From Pseudomonas helleri (GTDB taxonomy: Bacteria > Pseudomonadota > Gammaproteobacteria > Pseudomonadales > Pseudomonadaceae), in NCBI RefSeq assembly GCF_001043025.1, contig NZ_JYLD01000008.1, positions 243,440 through 307,439 of the forward strand: a stretch of 64,000 bases of DNA. The letters run 5' to 3'. A program made the position numbers and the translations under genes. Below the pieces are notes generated by a model that was not told the DNA's origin, did no database searches, and saw only the letters and a list, made by a program, of their open reading frames with translations. This document shows positions 17,329 to 27,176 of this stretch, piece after piece; the stretch's first letter is position 1, and each line of letters begins with the position of its first letter.

Positions 17329-20300
17329 TTGACCTCCACGGTGCTCAGGCCATTGCCTTGGCGCCGCACCTGTATTTGCACCGGAATGCGTTCATGCATT
17401 TCCTGTACGTGGGATATCACCCCAACTTTGCGCCCCTGGGCTTGCAGGCCGTCGAGGGCATCCATGGCCAATTGCAATGACTCAGGGTCCAGGCTGCCAA
17501 ACCCTTCGTCGATAAACAACGACTCGATTTTCAGCGTGCTGGACGCCATCGACGCCAACCCCAACGCCAGTGCCAACGACACCAGGAAGGTTTCACCGCC
17601 TGACAGCGAGTGCACCGAACGCAATTCGTCGCCCATTTCGGTGTCCATCACCAGCAAACCGAGCATGCTGCCGCCGCGCTTGAGGCGGTAACGTTTAACC
17701 AGTTGGCGCAGTTGGGCGTTGGCGTGGTGTACCAGCAGGTCGAGATTGTAGGCCTGGGCGATCTTGCGGAATTTGTCGCCGGTACCCGAACCGATCAGTT
17801 CACTCAGCCGCGCCCAGCGCTGCCATTCTTCATAGGCTTGGGCGATACGTTGCGCCAAGGCCTGGTTGGCCTCTTGGCGACGTTGGTCTTCTGCCTGTTG
17901 CGCCCGCAGTTCTGCCACGTGTTGTTCGCTGGCGGCGATCAGCGCGTTCAGTTCATTGAGGGCAACCTCAAGCGCTTGGGCATCAAGGTTGCCATTGGCC
18001 TGCGCCTGATGCTGGTTGAGGCGTTGCTCACGTTCCTGGAGCAGGACGCGGGCTTGCTCGACGGCTTTTTCGCTGGCTTGCAACTGCTGGCGCAGGTCGC
18101 GAATGTGCGTGTCGTCGAAGCTCAACAATTGTTGCAACCGGGCCGTATCGAGCGCTAAGTGCTGCCCGCGCCATTGCTCGACCTGCTCGCTCACGCTGCT
18201 ATGTTCAGTTTGCAGGGCGTGCAGGTGCTCTTGTTGAGCCTTGAGCTGGGCCGCCAGTTGCACCAATTGGTGGGCGGTGGTTTGCAGCGCTTCGCTGGCC
18301 TGGGTCTGGGCGTTGCGAGCCTGCTCAAGCGCCTGTTCAAGGTGCTGTTGCCACTGTTCGGCGCTCGGGTGATCGCCCAGCAGTTGCTTGAGGCTTTGCT
18401 GGCCTGCCTGCTGTTGTTCGAGCAACTCAGTTACGCTGCGTTGCAGGGCATCCAGCTCTTTAGTGTGGGTGGCTTGCTGATACTGCTCACGCTCGATGCG
18501 GCCGGCGCGTTCAGTCTGCTCAGTCTGTTCATCGCGCTGTTGATCCAGTTGTTCAAGGCGATGGGTGACCTGCTGATCAAGCTGCATAAAGCAGGCTGAG
18601 GCGTTTTCACGCAATGCCGCCAGTGTGGTCTCCGGCAGCAGATTGGCAAACTCGGCAAGTTCTTCCTCAAAGCGCAACGTGTCGGCCTTGAGGTGTTGTT
18701 GCTGCTCGCTGAGTTGCTGCGTGGCTTGCTGGCTGGCTTCTGTGCTGCGTTGCAGCTGTTGCTGCAATGCAGCAGCTTCTTTTTGCAGGGCGAGCAGAGC
18801 GTTTTGACGTTGTTCGTCTTGGCTGATGCTGTGCTGCAACTGGCTCAAGCGTTGAGTCAGCCAGGCTTCGCGCTTGGCCGGGTCTTGCCCTTGCCATTGC
18901 GCATACAGCGGATGGGCTTCCAGGCCGGGCGCCAGCGCCTGAATTTCTTCGCCAAGTTGCTGATGCTGCTGTATCAGTTCGCGCTGTTGCGCGTTGACCC
19001 CGGCGAGTTGCTCACGCAACTGGTTGAGCGTTTCTTTGAGGGTATCGACCGTCTTGCGCGCATTGGTCTCTTCTTCCTCGTCAAAGCGCGACAGGCTCTG
19101 CAACAGCGCTTCAGGCTGGTGATACGGGTGTTCATGGCTGCCGCAGACCGGGCAGGGATGATCGTCCTGAAGATGTGCGCGCAGCTCTTCGACGCTGGCG
19201 CTGCGGGCCAGGCGCTGGCGTTCAAGCAACTGCTGAGTCACGCGCAAGGCTTGCTCGGCAGCTTCAAATTCTTTTTTGGTCTGGGTGCCTTGGCCGATGA
19301 GCGTTTCGCGTTCGGTTTGCAGGTTTTGCAGTTTGACCTGCACCGCCTGTAAACGTGCCTCAAGGGCCAACTGGCTGCTGCACAGGCGCTGTAAGTCTTC
19401 AAAGGCGCGCTGTTGCTGACGGTTGTCTGCCAGCAGACTGCCCAGGGTCTGGATCTGCTCATTGACGGCGTGGGGTTCGGCAGCGGCTTCCTGGAACAAG
19501 ATTTCCAGGCTGCTGTGCAGTTCAGTGAGCTGCTGAGCTGCCTGGCTGGCGCGTTGTTCTAGCGCCGGTAATTCCTCACGGCCTTTGTTCAGCGTGGTGC
19601 TCAGGCGCACCAATTGCTGCAGGCCGCGACGGTAACCGTCCCAGGCATTGGCCAAGGGGGCCAGTTCGGCGCTGTGTTCCAACTGCGCAGCGATCTGCGC
19701 CAAGCGTTCTGTACCTTGCTGCTGGCGCTCTAGCAAGCCGTGCAAGGCCTTTTGCCCTTCGGCGCAAGCGTCTTCAGCCTGCTTTTTAAGCGCCTGTTGC
19801 GCGTCCAGGGCCTGGGTCAGACGCGTGAGATTGGCGTGTTCCAGATGGGCTTTTTGCAGATGCGGTGCGGCATCCCGTAGCTCGGCCTGGGCCTGATTGG
19901 CCGCCTGTTGGGCAGTCTGGAGTGCTTGTTGCAGTTGAGTCTGGCGTTGACCCAGCTCAGTCTGCTGTTGCAAGTGCCCGGCGATCTGCTCGGCCAGTGG
20001 GCTGAGTTGCGCGTCCAGTTCGGCCAAGCGGGTGAATTGATGACGCTGGGGCGCCAGCTGTTCCAGTAAATCGAGGGTTTGTCGTTGCTCGGCCTGGCCG
20101 TCCCACTCGGCTTGGGCCTGATGGAGCTGTTCGGCGGCACTCTGTTGCTGTTCTTGCAGCTCGCGCAGGGTTTTGAGCCACGTGTGTTGCTGTTCAAGTT
20201 GCTTGAGCTGACTTTGCCGGGTTTTCAGCAGCTTTTGCGCCTCGCTATGACGCTGGTCCAGCTCCGCACGGGCTTCGGGCTCCAGCGGGGTTACGCCGAC

Positions 20301-20966
20301 GGCTTGATCTAGCAGCTGCTTGTGCGCATCGCGGGCTTCTTTGGCTTTGTCGAAGGCACGCTTGCCGAGACGGGTGTACAGCGCCGTGTCGGTGAGTTTT
20401 TCCAGCAGTTCACTGCGCTCGTTGTCATCGGCCTTGAGAAACGCACTGAACTCGCTTTGCGCCAGCATTACGGCACGGGTGAACTGTTCAAAGTTCAGGC
20501 CCAGACGTGACTCCAGCTGCACTTTGTAATCGCTTTTCTGGCTGGCCAGCAGTTGATCGCTGTCCAGATCGCGCAGGCTCTGGCGGCTGGCTTGCAGCTT
20601 GCCATTGGCCTTTTCGCGGGCGCGATTGGCTTCCCAGCGAGCACGATAGCGGCGGCCATCAATGCCGACGAAATCGACTTCGGCATAGCCTTCGCCGGTG
20701 CCGCGACGCAGCAGGGTACGCGGGTCGCCCGTGGCGATCTCGCCGTCGGCATCCGGGACCTTGGCATCCCGGCCGGTGTTGTTCAGCCGTGGCACTGCAC
20801 CGAACAAGGCCAGGCACAAGGCGTCGAGCAGGGTGCTTTTACCGGCGCCAGTGGGACCGGTGATTGCAAACAGCCCGGCACTGGCCAGTGGCTCGGCGGT
20901 AAAGTCCAGCTCAAAAGGGCCCGCCAGTGAAGCCAGGTTTTTCAGGCGAATCGCGAGGATTTTCAT
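17325..20966 (-). CDS. sbcC: Exonuclease subunit SbcC (SMC-like ATPase)
   Basis: ATPase subunit of the SbcCD (Rad50/Mre11) nuclease, which opens hairpins and processes DNA ends. The 1,213-residue protein has Walker A GPTGAGKS at residues 37-44, two long Gln/Glu-rich coiled coils, and the zinc hook CPVCG at residues 605-609 near the middle. The ABC signature SLSGGETFLVSLALALGL and Walker B FIDEGFGSLD are near the C-terminus. The length is typical of pseudomonads. It overlaps sbcD by four bases. The coiled-coil DNA is repetitive and gives many spurious open frames on both strands. Confidence 0.96.
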   Translation of the reverse strand: MKILAIRLKNLASLAGPFELDFTAEPLASAGLFAITGPTGAGKSTLLDALCLALFGAVPRLNNTGRDAKVPDADGEIATGDPRTLLRRGTGEGYAEVDFVGIDGRRYRARWEANRAREKANGKLQASRQSLRDLDSDQLLASQKSDYKVQLESRLGLNFEQFTRAVMLAQSEFSAFLKADDNERSELLEKLTDTALYTRLGKRAFDKAKEARDAHKQLLDQAVGVTPLEPEARAELDQRHSEAQKLLKTRQSQLKQLEQQHTWLKTLRELQEQQQSAAEQLHQAQAEWDGQAEQRQTLDLLEQLAPQRHQFTRLAELDAQLSPLAEQIAGHLQQQTELGQRQTQLQQALQTAQQAANQAQAELRDAAPHLQKAHLEHANLTRLTQALDAQQALKKQAEDACAEGQKALHGLLERQQQGTERLAQIAAQLEHSAELAPLANAWDGYRRGLQQLVRLSTTLNKGREELPALEQRASQAAQQLTELHSSLEILFQEAAAEPHAVNEQIQTLGSLLADNRQQQRAFEDLQRLCSSQLALEARLQAVQVKLQNLQTERETLIGQGTQTKKEFEAAEQALRVTQQLLERQRLARSASVEELRAHLQDDHPCPVCGSHEHPYHQPEALLQSLSRFDEEEETNARKTVDTLKETLNQLREQLAGVNAQQRELIQQHQQLGEEIQALAPGLEAHPLYAQWQGQDPAKREAWLTQRLSQLQHSISQDEQRQNALLALQKEAAALQQQLQRSTEASQQATQQLSEQQQHLKADTLRFEEELAEFANLLPETTLAALRENASACFMQLDQQVTHRLEQLDQQRDEQTEQTERAGRIEREQYQQATHTKELDALQRSVTELLEQQQAGQQSLKQLLGDHPSAEQWQQHLEQALEQARNAQTQASEALQTTAHQLVQLAAQLKAQQEHLHALQTEHSSVSEQVEQWRGQHLALDTARLQQLLSFDDTHIRDLRQQLQASEKAVEQARVLLQEREQRLNQHQAQANGNLDAQALEVALNELNALIAASEQHVAELRAQQAEDQRRQEANQALAQRIAQAYEEWQRWARLSELIGSGTGDKFRKIAQAYNLDLLVHHANAQLRQLVKRYRLKRGGSMLGLLVMDTEMGDELRSVHSLSGGETFLVSLALALGLASMASSTLKIESLFIDEGFGSLDPESLQLAMDALDGLQAQGRKVGVISHVQEMHERIPVQIQVRRQGNGLSTVEVK

Positions 20967-22207
20967 GGCTGTTCACCTTCCATCTGGACTTCTTGCAGCA
21001 GCACGGCAAAGTCTTTGAGGGTTTGCTCATCGGCTTCGCTGCCGTAGTTGTCCTGCCAGGCGCGACTGAACAGCTCTTGTGGGGTCAATTGGTCCAGCTC
21101 GATCAATTGTGCGGCGTCGTTGTCCCCGGCGTGGCTGCCATTACCGGCGTATTCAGCAGAGATGCGCACCAGGCGCACGGCTTTGCCCTGCAGGGCGGTT
21201 TCGATTTGCTGACGCAAGTCGGGCTGCGGCTCGTCCAGCTTGACCCGCACTTCAAGCCACGGTTGGCGCTGGGTGTCGGCCAGCAGGTCAATGTCCGGCA
21301 ACTCTGCCAACTGACCAAGAATTTCAAGCAGGGGCGCCGGGCCGACCCGTTGCAGATTGACGGCGCGCGGGATCAAGCGGCTTTCGACGCTGACCAGGGT
21401 TTCGCCGTCGAGTTTGACGTCGAGAATCTGGTGCTGGTAGCCGATCTCGGAAAACGACAGCGGGATCGGCGAACCGCAATAGCGGATGCGCTCTTCGCTG
21501 TTTACCCGTTGCGGTTTGTGCAGATGGCCCAGCGCAACATAGCTGATGCTGGGGCCGAACAGGCTGGCGGGCAGGGCTTCGGCATTGCCGATGATCAGGC
21601 TGCGTTCGGAGTCTTCGGACACCGAACCGCCGGCCATGTGCGCGTGGCTGATGGCAATCAGCGCTTGCCCGGGCTTGCGTTTGGCGTTGGCGGCTTCAAT
21701 CAGCCATTCGTGGACCTGGCCAATGCCGCGCAAGTAATCATCCCCCAAGTGCGCGCCGGTGACTTCGGCCGGGCGCAAGAAGGGCAGGGCCAGGCACCAT
21801 GCGGCGATTTCGCCAGAGGTGTCAGGCAGTGGAATCAACAGGCGTTCGGCATCCAGTTGGCCGTCATCGAGCCACAGCACACGGCCCAGTGCATGGGTAC
21901 GCAAACGGCGCATCAATGGCGCGGGCAATTCGATGCGCGAGCCGGAGTCGTGGTTACCGGCGATCATCACGATGGTCAGCTTGGGTTGTTGCTCGTGGGC
22001 GCTGACGATGAAGTCGTACAGGCGTTCCTGAGCTTTGACCGGCGGGTTGACGGTGTCAAAAATGTCCCCGGCAATCAGCAACACATCGGGTTGTTCAGTG
22101 GCCAGTTGGGTGAGTAGCCAGCTCAGAAAGCAAGTGTGTTCGAAGTCGCGTTCCTGGCCGTGGAGGTTTTGCCCCAGGTGCCAGTCGGAAGTGTGAAAAA
22201 GGCGCAT
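20963..22207 (-). CDS. sbcD: Exonuclease subunit SbcD
   Basis: Mn-dependent nuclease subunit (Mre11 family) of 414 residues, partner of SbcC. The metallophosphatase motifs are in order: DWHLGQ at residues 7-12, AGDIFDT near 47, GNHDSG near 83, SHAHMAGG near 185 and GHLHKPQ near 225. It is the first of the sbcDC pair, starts 38 bases after batD, and its stop overlaps the sbcC ATG, ensuring matched synthesis. Confidence 0.96.
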   Translation of the reverse strand: MRLFHTSDWHLGQNLHGQERDFEHTCFLSWLLTQLATEQPDVLLIAGDIFDTVNPPVKAQERLYDFIVSAHEQQPKLTIVMIAGNHDSGSRIELPAPLMRRLRTHALGRVLWLDDGQLDAERLLIPLPDTSGEIAAWCLALPFLRPAEVTGAHLGDDYLRGIGQVHEWLIEAANAKRKPGQALIAISHAHMAGGSVSEDSERSLIIGNAEALPASLFGPSISYVALGHLHKPQRVNSEERIRYCGSPIPLSFSEIGYQHQILDVKLDGETLVSVESRLIPRAVNLQRVGPAPLLEILGQLAELPDIDLLADTQRQPWLEVRVKLDEPQPDLRQQIETALQGKAVRLVRISAEYAGNGSHAGDNDAAQLIELDQLTPQELFSRAWQDNYGSEADEQTLKDFAVLLQEVQMEGEQP

Positions 22208-22245
22208 AACAAAATCCGTTTAAAAAGGGTAAAGCGTACCCGCGA

Positions 22246-23880
22246 TTATTTGGGGTAGAGCGGCGGCAGGCTGCTGGATTCGCTGGCGGTGTCCTGCTCG
22301 CGTTCGGCGGCCGGGATGCTGCGAATCGCTTTCCACAGCTCTTCACCTTGCCAGTATTGGCCGGTTTCGCTGTAGAGCGCGCCGTTAAGGCCATCCAGAG
22401 CATCGGACAGCAGTACAAAACGTGCGGCCATTTCGGCCAGGGTTTCTGGTTGTTGCCGCGCCCAGGCGTCCAGCGCCTGGCGCGTGGCCTGCGGGTCGTT
22501 GGCCAGGCTGGCGCGCTTGATGTCGTCGAGCAGTGTGCGTGGGCTCGGGCCGGTTTGCGCAGCTCGCAGAATGGCCGGTTGCCAGCGTGCGCGCCACCAC
22601 AGGCCGAAGCCAATCAATGTGGTGCAGGCCAGCAGCAAGGTGCTCAGTTGCCACAGCCACAGCGTTGAGTCATCGCTGTCGACGACCGGGCCAGCGCCGG
22701 CCAGCGTGTCGGCGGCCAGGCTGGTGTTGGCCGCCACCTGCAAGGTGCGGGCGGGCAGGTAGCTGCGTTCAAGACGGTCTTCGTGGGTGTTCCACCACAC
22801 CAGTTCAACGGCGGGCAGCTCTACTTGGCCCACTCGCGTCGGCACCAAGGCCTCACGCTCTTCGCGGCTGCCGATCAGACCATTGTCAGTGACCTGATTG
22901 CTCAGTTGCGGCAAGTCGGGGTAACGCCGCAAGCCATTCACGTCGGTGGCGGGCAGCGGCGGTAATTGGGCGCTGGACAGGCCTTCGGCCTTGAGGGTCA
23001 GGGTGCGGGTCAGCGAGTCGCCCACTTTGGAATGATCTGGCTCGGGGTTCCAGGTTTCGCTCAGGCTCAGGCTGCGGGCCGGTAACCAAGCGGTAGTGGC
23101 CGGGTAGTCTTCTGGCTTGGGTTTGACCTGCAAGGGAATCTCGGTGGAGGTCACGTGGACCATTTTCCCGGGCTTTGGCGCGTTGGGTGTCGAGGTGTTG
23201 CCGGGCTGGTTGTCCACCTGGGTCGCGCTGAAGGTCAACGCAGGGATTTGCAGCTCGCCGCTGTGTTGAGGGTAGATGCCGTAGCGCACCTCGATCACGC
23301 CGTGGCGCACACCATTGATCAGCTTTTCGTAAGTGCGCGACTCGCCCAGTTGCTCAACGATGGCGTCTTGCAGGTGCAGCGGGGTCAAGTTGCTGTCGTC
23401 GTAAAGCGCCACCGAGTGATAAACGCGCAAGGTCAAAATCGCCTGGGCTTGTACGTACACACTAGGCTGATCGAGGCTGGCCTCAATGAATACAGGGGCC
23501 AGCTCGGAGTCACTGGCGCTGCTCTGGGTCACCGTAAGGTTGATCGGCAAGCTGTGGTAATCGCCCACTTGCAGGGACGGAATGGTCACGGTGCCGGTTT
23601 GCTTGGGTTGCAGGGTGATAATCCAGCGGGTGGTGGCTTTGTTGTCATCGTTGAGTGTGGTCAGTTGGTTGACCTGACGCGTGCCGCGCACTTCAAACAG
23701 GGTGTCCAGTGGCGCCAGATCGGGTTTGCCGAACAACGTGGCGTCATTGGTCTCCAGGGTCAGCTCGACGGTTTCACCGGAGTTGAGCTGATCGCGGTCA
23801 ACACTGGCGACCAGCCCCAGCGCATGGGCGGGTACTGTCCAGCAACAGAGCAAAAAGAGTAAAACGCAGAAGCGATTCAT
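22246..23880 (-). CDS. batD: BatD family protein (BatD/BAM-like domain)
   Basis: Envelope protein of 544 residues with a signal peptide (MNRFCVLLFLLCCWTVPAHA), beta-rich periplasmic repeats of the BatD type, and a transmembrane helix near residue 430 (LWQLSTLLLACTTLIGFGLW) followed by a short cytoplasmic tail. The start at 23880 is chosen because the signal peptide begins there and the ATG overlaps the upstream gene's stop by four bases. It is the last of the moxR-bat cluster, whose products are thought to form an AAA+/VWA membrane complex linked to stress tolerance. Confidence 0.85.
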   Translation of the reverse strand: MNRFCVLLFLLCCWTVPAHALGLVASVDRDQLNSGETVELTLETNDATLFGKPDLAPLDTLFEVRGTRQVNQLTTLNDDNKATTRWIITLQPKQTGTVTIPSLQVGDYHSLPINLTVTQSSASDSELAPVFIEASLDQPSVYVQAQAILTLRVYHSVALYDDSNLTPLHLQDAIVEQLGESRTYEKLINGVRHGVIEVRYGIYPQHSGELQIPALTFSATQVDNQPGNTSTPNAPKPGKMVHVTSTEIPLQVKPKPEDYPATTAWLPARSLSLSETWNPEPDHSKVGDSLTRTLTLKAEGLSSAQLPPLPATDVNGLRRYPDLPQLSNQVTDNGLIGSREEREALVPTRVGQVELPAVELVWWNTHEDRLERSYLPARTLQVAANTSLAADTLAGAGPVVDSDDSTLWLWQLSTLLLACTTLIGFGLWWRARWQPAILRAAQTGPSPRTLLDDIKRASLANDPQATRQALDAWARQQPETLAEMAARFVLLSDALDGLNGALYSETGQYWQGEELWKAIRSIPAAEREQDTASESSSLPPLYPK

Positions 23881-25616
23881 TGCGGCGAGTCCTGATGTTG
23901 CTGCTGTTCGTACCAAAATTTTCGTCGTAGCAATTCACTGGGGTTGTCTGGAATCTGTCTGAGCCATTGCTCCAGCGCCTGGTGGTGTTCGTCATCCAGC
24001 ACATCCGTGGTCGGGGCGGGTGGACGGGTTGTGGTCTGTTCTTCCGGTTCGTTGCCGGGCTCGTTGGCGGCCGGTGGCGGTTCGACGGCGTCGTCCGGGT
24101 TGGCATGGGCGGCCGGGTCGGTGGCCGCGCTGCTTTGATCATGTTGGCCGTTCTCGCCGGTGGTCGTGGCATTACTGCTGCTGACGGACGGATCGGTTTC
24201 GTCGGGTTCGGCGGGTTTTTCTGGCACTTTGTCCGGCGGTGGTGTGTCTTGTTCGCGTTTTTGCTCAAGCACTTGCTCGACCAGCGCCTTGTTCTGCGCG
24301 GCGACTTGCAGGTCGGGTTGCAGCTCCAGTGCTTGCTCATAGGCGTCAATTGCCGCCTCAAGCTCACCACTCATGGCCAATGCGTTACCGCGATTGTAGT
24401 GTGCGCTGGCACTGTTGACCTCGCCAAAGCGCTGAGCTGCCGCGCTGTAGTCGCCCGCCTGATACAGCGCCAGACCTTGCCACAATGGGTCTTTGAAGTG
24501 TTCGACGGCTTGTAACGGTTTTTTCTGCTCAAGCAGGCGCTGGCCTTGTTGGTCGGGGCGCAACCACAGATCTGTCAGGCTGAAGGCGTAGCTGGGTTGA
24601 GGCAGCATGAAGAGCAGCGGCAGGCAGAACAGCCAGCCACGACGACCCGCACACGCGGCCAGCAGTAGCAGTGGCAGCAATAGCCAGTAGCCTTGGTCAG
24701 ACCAGGTGTCCAGGCGCAGCGTCTGGCCGTCGTCGCGTAAATGTTGCGGGCCATCGAGCAAACCCAGGCCGCGCAGGTCGTTGTCATCCAGCTTTGCTTG
24801 TCGGTAACTCCCCCCTACGTCTTCGGCAAAGGCACGCAGGCTCGGGCTGTCGAGGCGCGGCAGGAGGATGGCGCCCTGGGCATCTTTCAGAAACTCGCCG
24901 TTTTCTTCGACCACCGGCGAGCCTTCACGGGTGCCGACACCAAGTATCAACAGCGGCAGCGTGTGGCCGTCCAGTTCCTTGCGGATACCTGCGCGCTCTT
25001 GTTCGCTAAGCGATGAGGTCACCAGCAGCAGACGACCTTCGCCCAGCGCTCCTTGATCCAGCAGCTTGAGGGCTTTGTTGACGGCGAGGTCGGCGCGATT
25101 GCCCGGTTGCGGCAAGATCGATGGCTTGACCGCTTCGAGCAGGTTGCGGCTGGTGGCCATGTCATCGGACAGCGGCACCAGCGTATGGGCGCTCCCGGCG
25201 TAGACGATGATTGCCGTTTGCGCATCGCTGCGACTTTGCAGCAGGTCGTAGAGTTTGCGCCGTGCCTGTTCGAGGCGGTTGGGCTGGCTGTCGGTCGCGA
25301 GCATTTGCGGGGTCAGCTCAAGCATCACCACCAGCGGGTCGGCCGGTTTTTGCGCGGACTGTTCAACGCGTTCCCAGCTTGGTCCGAGCAAGGCAAACAA
25401 CGCCAGCAGCCAGGCCAGGCCGAGGGCGATCCACGGCAGTTTGCTGTCGCGGCCATTACCGCCGCTGAGCAAGACGCGATGAAAGGCTTCAGGCAGGATC
25501 ATCTGCCAGCGCCCGGCGCGTTTTTGCCGGTGCCAGAGTTTCCATAGCAGCCAGCACAGCAGCGGCAGAGCCAGCAGCCATTCGGGGCGAAACCAATGCG
25601 GCCAGAGCGCGCTCAT
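23877..25616 (-). CDS. Fused VWA and TPR protein (BatB/BatC-like)
   Basis: Protein of 579 residues that joins what are two proteins in other bacteria. Two N-terminal membrane helices (LLALPLLCWLLWKLW; LGLAWLLALFALLGPSW) are followed by a von Willebrand A domain starting VVMLELTPQMLA. A further helix lies near 310-340, then TPR repeats (HFKDPLWQGLALYQAGDYSA, ASAHYNRGNALAMSGELEAA), and a long Pro/Glu/Thr-rich tail. The MIDAS position reads ELTPQ instead of DxSxS, so metal binding may be lost. It overlaps both neighbours by four bases. Confidence 0.85.
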   Translation of the reverse strand: MSALWPHWFRPEWLLALPLLCWLLWKLWHRQKRAGRWQMILPEAFHRVLLSGGNGRDSKLPWIALGLAWLLALFALLGPSWERVEQSAQKPADPLVVMLELTPQMLATDSQPNRLEQARRKLYDLLQSRSDAQTAIIVYAGSAHTLVPLSDDMATSRNLLEAVKPSILPQPGNRADLAVNKALKLLDQGALGEGRLLLVTSSLSEQERAGIRKELDGHTLPLLILGVGTREGSPVVEENGEFLKDAQGAILLPRLDSPSLRAFAEDVGGSYRQAKLDDNDLRGLGLLDGPQHLRDDGQTLRLDTWSDQGYWLLLPLLLLAACAGRRGWLFCLPLLFMLPQPSYAFSLTDLWLRPDQQGQRLLEQKKPLQAVEHFKDPLWQGLALYQAGDYSAAAQRFGEVNSASAHYNRGNALAMSGELEAAIDAYEQALELQPDLQVAAQNKALVEQVLEQKREQDTPPPDKVPEKPAEPDETDPSVSSSNATTTGENGQHDQSSAATDPAAHANPDDAVEPPPAANEPGNEPEEQTTTRPPAPTTDVLDDEHHQALEQWLRQIPDNPSELLRRKFWYEQQQHQDSPQ

Positions 25617-26689
25617 CGGCGCCTCCGCAAGCGCAGGCGTTTGAGCCGCGAGCGCCAGTCAGGATTTTGAGGCAGAAAGTGTTCCTTGCTCAGTAAACGT
25701 TGCAGCGGATGGTTGGGCCATAGCTCGCGGATCACCAGCAGCACGCTGAGCAGCAGTGCACCAGCCAAAGGCCAGCTGTAAAGCGCCTGCGCCGGGCGTG
25801 CCTGAGTGGGCTGCTGGGCGACAGGTTCAAGTTGGTCGAGGGTGTCTTTGATGGTGGACAGTTCGTTACCGTCGCGGGCACGGAAGTAGCGGCCGCCGGT
25901 TATGTGGGCGATTTCTTCCATGGCCGGCTCGTCCAGGTCCACGCCCGGGTTAATGCTGAACAGACCCTTGGCGGTGTTCTCTTGCGGGTCGGAACCGACC
26001 CCGATCGGGTAGATTCTGACGCCTTCTTCAGCCGCCAGGCGGGCCGCGGTCAAGGGATCGATCTGGCCGCCGTTGTTGGCGCCGTCGGTGACCAGGATCA
26101 ACACCCGGCTCTGCGCCGGGCGTTGACGCAGGCGCTTGACGGCCAGACCAATAGCGTCGCCGATGGCCGTGTTTTTACCGGCAATGCCGATGCGCGCCTC
26201 GTCGAGCCAGGTGCGCACGGTGTGCCGATCGAAGGTCAGCGGGGCTTGCAGATACGCCTGGCTGCCAAACAGGATGAGGCCGACACGGTCGCCTTCACGG
26301 TGTTCAAGAAAGTCGCCCAGCAGCTTTTTCACCGAATCGAGGCGGGTGATGTCCTCGTTGTGCCAGTGCATGTCCGGGTAGTCCATGGAGCCCGAGACGT
26401 CCACGGCCACCAACAAATCGCGGCCGCTGGCGGCAATCGGTAGTGGTTCGCCCAGCCATTGCGGGCGGGCTGCGGCGGTCAGCAACAACAACCACAGCAA
26501 CACATACGGAATTTGCTGACGCAGCGAAGGCAGGGTGGGCCGCGCTTTGCGCCGGGCAAGTTCTTCGAGATCGCCCAAAAAACTGACTTTGAGTGCAGGT
26601 TCGCCGCTGTCGGCAGCCGGCAGCACCAGGCGCATCACCCAGGGCAGTGGCAGTAAGGCGAATAGCCAGGGCCAGGCGAACTCAAACAT
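25613..26689 (-). CDS. batA: VWA domain membrane protein (BatA-like)
   Basis: Protein of 358 residues: short N-terminal membrane segments (MFEFAWPWLFALLPLPWVM; ILLWLLLLTAAARP read as a second helix), a periplasmic or cytoplasmic VWA domain with an intact MIDAS start VAVDVSGSMD near residue 86, the TDGANNGG loop, and a C-terminal helix (WPLAGALLLSVLLVIREL). ATG 26689 is used instead of an upstream start because it begins the hydrophobic segment and overlaps the DUF4381 stop. It works with MoxR and the second VWA protein. Confidence 0.87.
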   Translation of the reverse strand: MFEFAWPWLFALLPLPWVMRLVLPAADSGEPALKVSFLGDLEELARRKARPTLPSLRQQIPYVLLWLLLLTAAARPQWLGEPLPIAASGRDLLVAVDVSGSMDYPDMHWHNEDITRLDSVKKLLGDFLEHREGDRVGLILFGSQAYLQAPLTFDRHTVRTWLDEARIGIAGKNTAIGDAIGLAVKRLRQRPAQSRVLILVTDGANNGGQIDPLTAARLAAEEGVRIYPIGVGSDPQENTAKGLFSINPGVDLDEPAMEEIAHITGGRYFRARDGNELSTIKDTLDQLEPVAQQPTQARPAQALYSWPLAGALLLSVLLVIRELWPNHPLQRLLSKEHFLPQNPDWRSRLKRLRLRRRR

Positions 26690-27176
26690 GTTTGCGAATC
26701 CAGGTTTCAACCGCTTGATTGAGCCCGGCGATGGCCTTGTCATCGAGTTTGCACTCGGGCTTGTACGCGCCTTCTACCAGCACCATCCAGCGGGTCAAAC
26801 CGGCGGCCGGGCAGCGGTTGTCGAGAAACGCCAGCCACTTGCGGCCATTGAGCGTATGGCTCTGGCTGTACGGGTAGTGGCTGCGGCACAGGCGTTTGAG
26901 CAGGCCGTTGAGTTGCTGCAGCCATGCACCGGCAGGCGCGCCATCGTAGGGTTTGTTGAACCGCGCCAGCTCTTCCAGGGCCGCTACGCGTACCGGGTCA
27001 AGGGGCTGTTCGGTGTTGGTCAATTGACGCTTGGCAGGCAGATAACGGCGCAACCACCACAAACCCCAGCCCAGAGCCGGAATCAGGAGCAGCAGCAACC
27101 ACCAGCCCGGCGCTGGTGGCCACAAGCCAATCGCGGGCGGGGTGATGAGCGGTTGCAAGTGTTCGAGCTCGTTCAT
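26682..27176 (-). CDS. DUF4381 domain protein
   Basis: Protein of 164 residues with a single membrane helix near residues 25-45 (GWWLLLLLIPALGWGLWWL) and a cytoplasmic remainder, matching DUF4381. It is embedded between the DUF58 and BatA genes with overlaps at both ends, the normal place of this family in the moxR-bat cluster. Its individual role is unknown; it probably helps assemble the VWA/MoxR membrane complex. Confidence 0.85.
   Translation of the reverse strand: MNELEHLQPLITPPAIGLWPPAPGWWLLLLLIPALGWGLWWLRRYLPAKRQLTNTEQPLDPVRVAALEELARFNKPYDGAPAGAWLQQLNGLLKRLCRSHYPYSQSHTLNGRKWLAFLDNRCPAAGLTRWMVLVEGAYKPECKLDDKAIAGLNQAVETWIRKHV

Noticed and set aside
20927..22117. 396-codon plus-strand frame across sbcD
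   Set aside because: Antisense to a clearly recognised nuclease gene with all catalytic motifs; no independent support.
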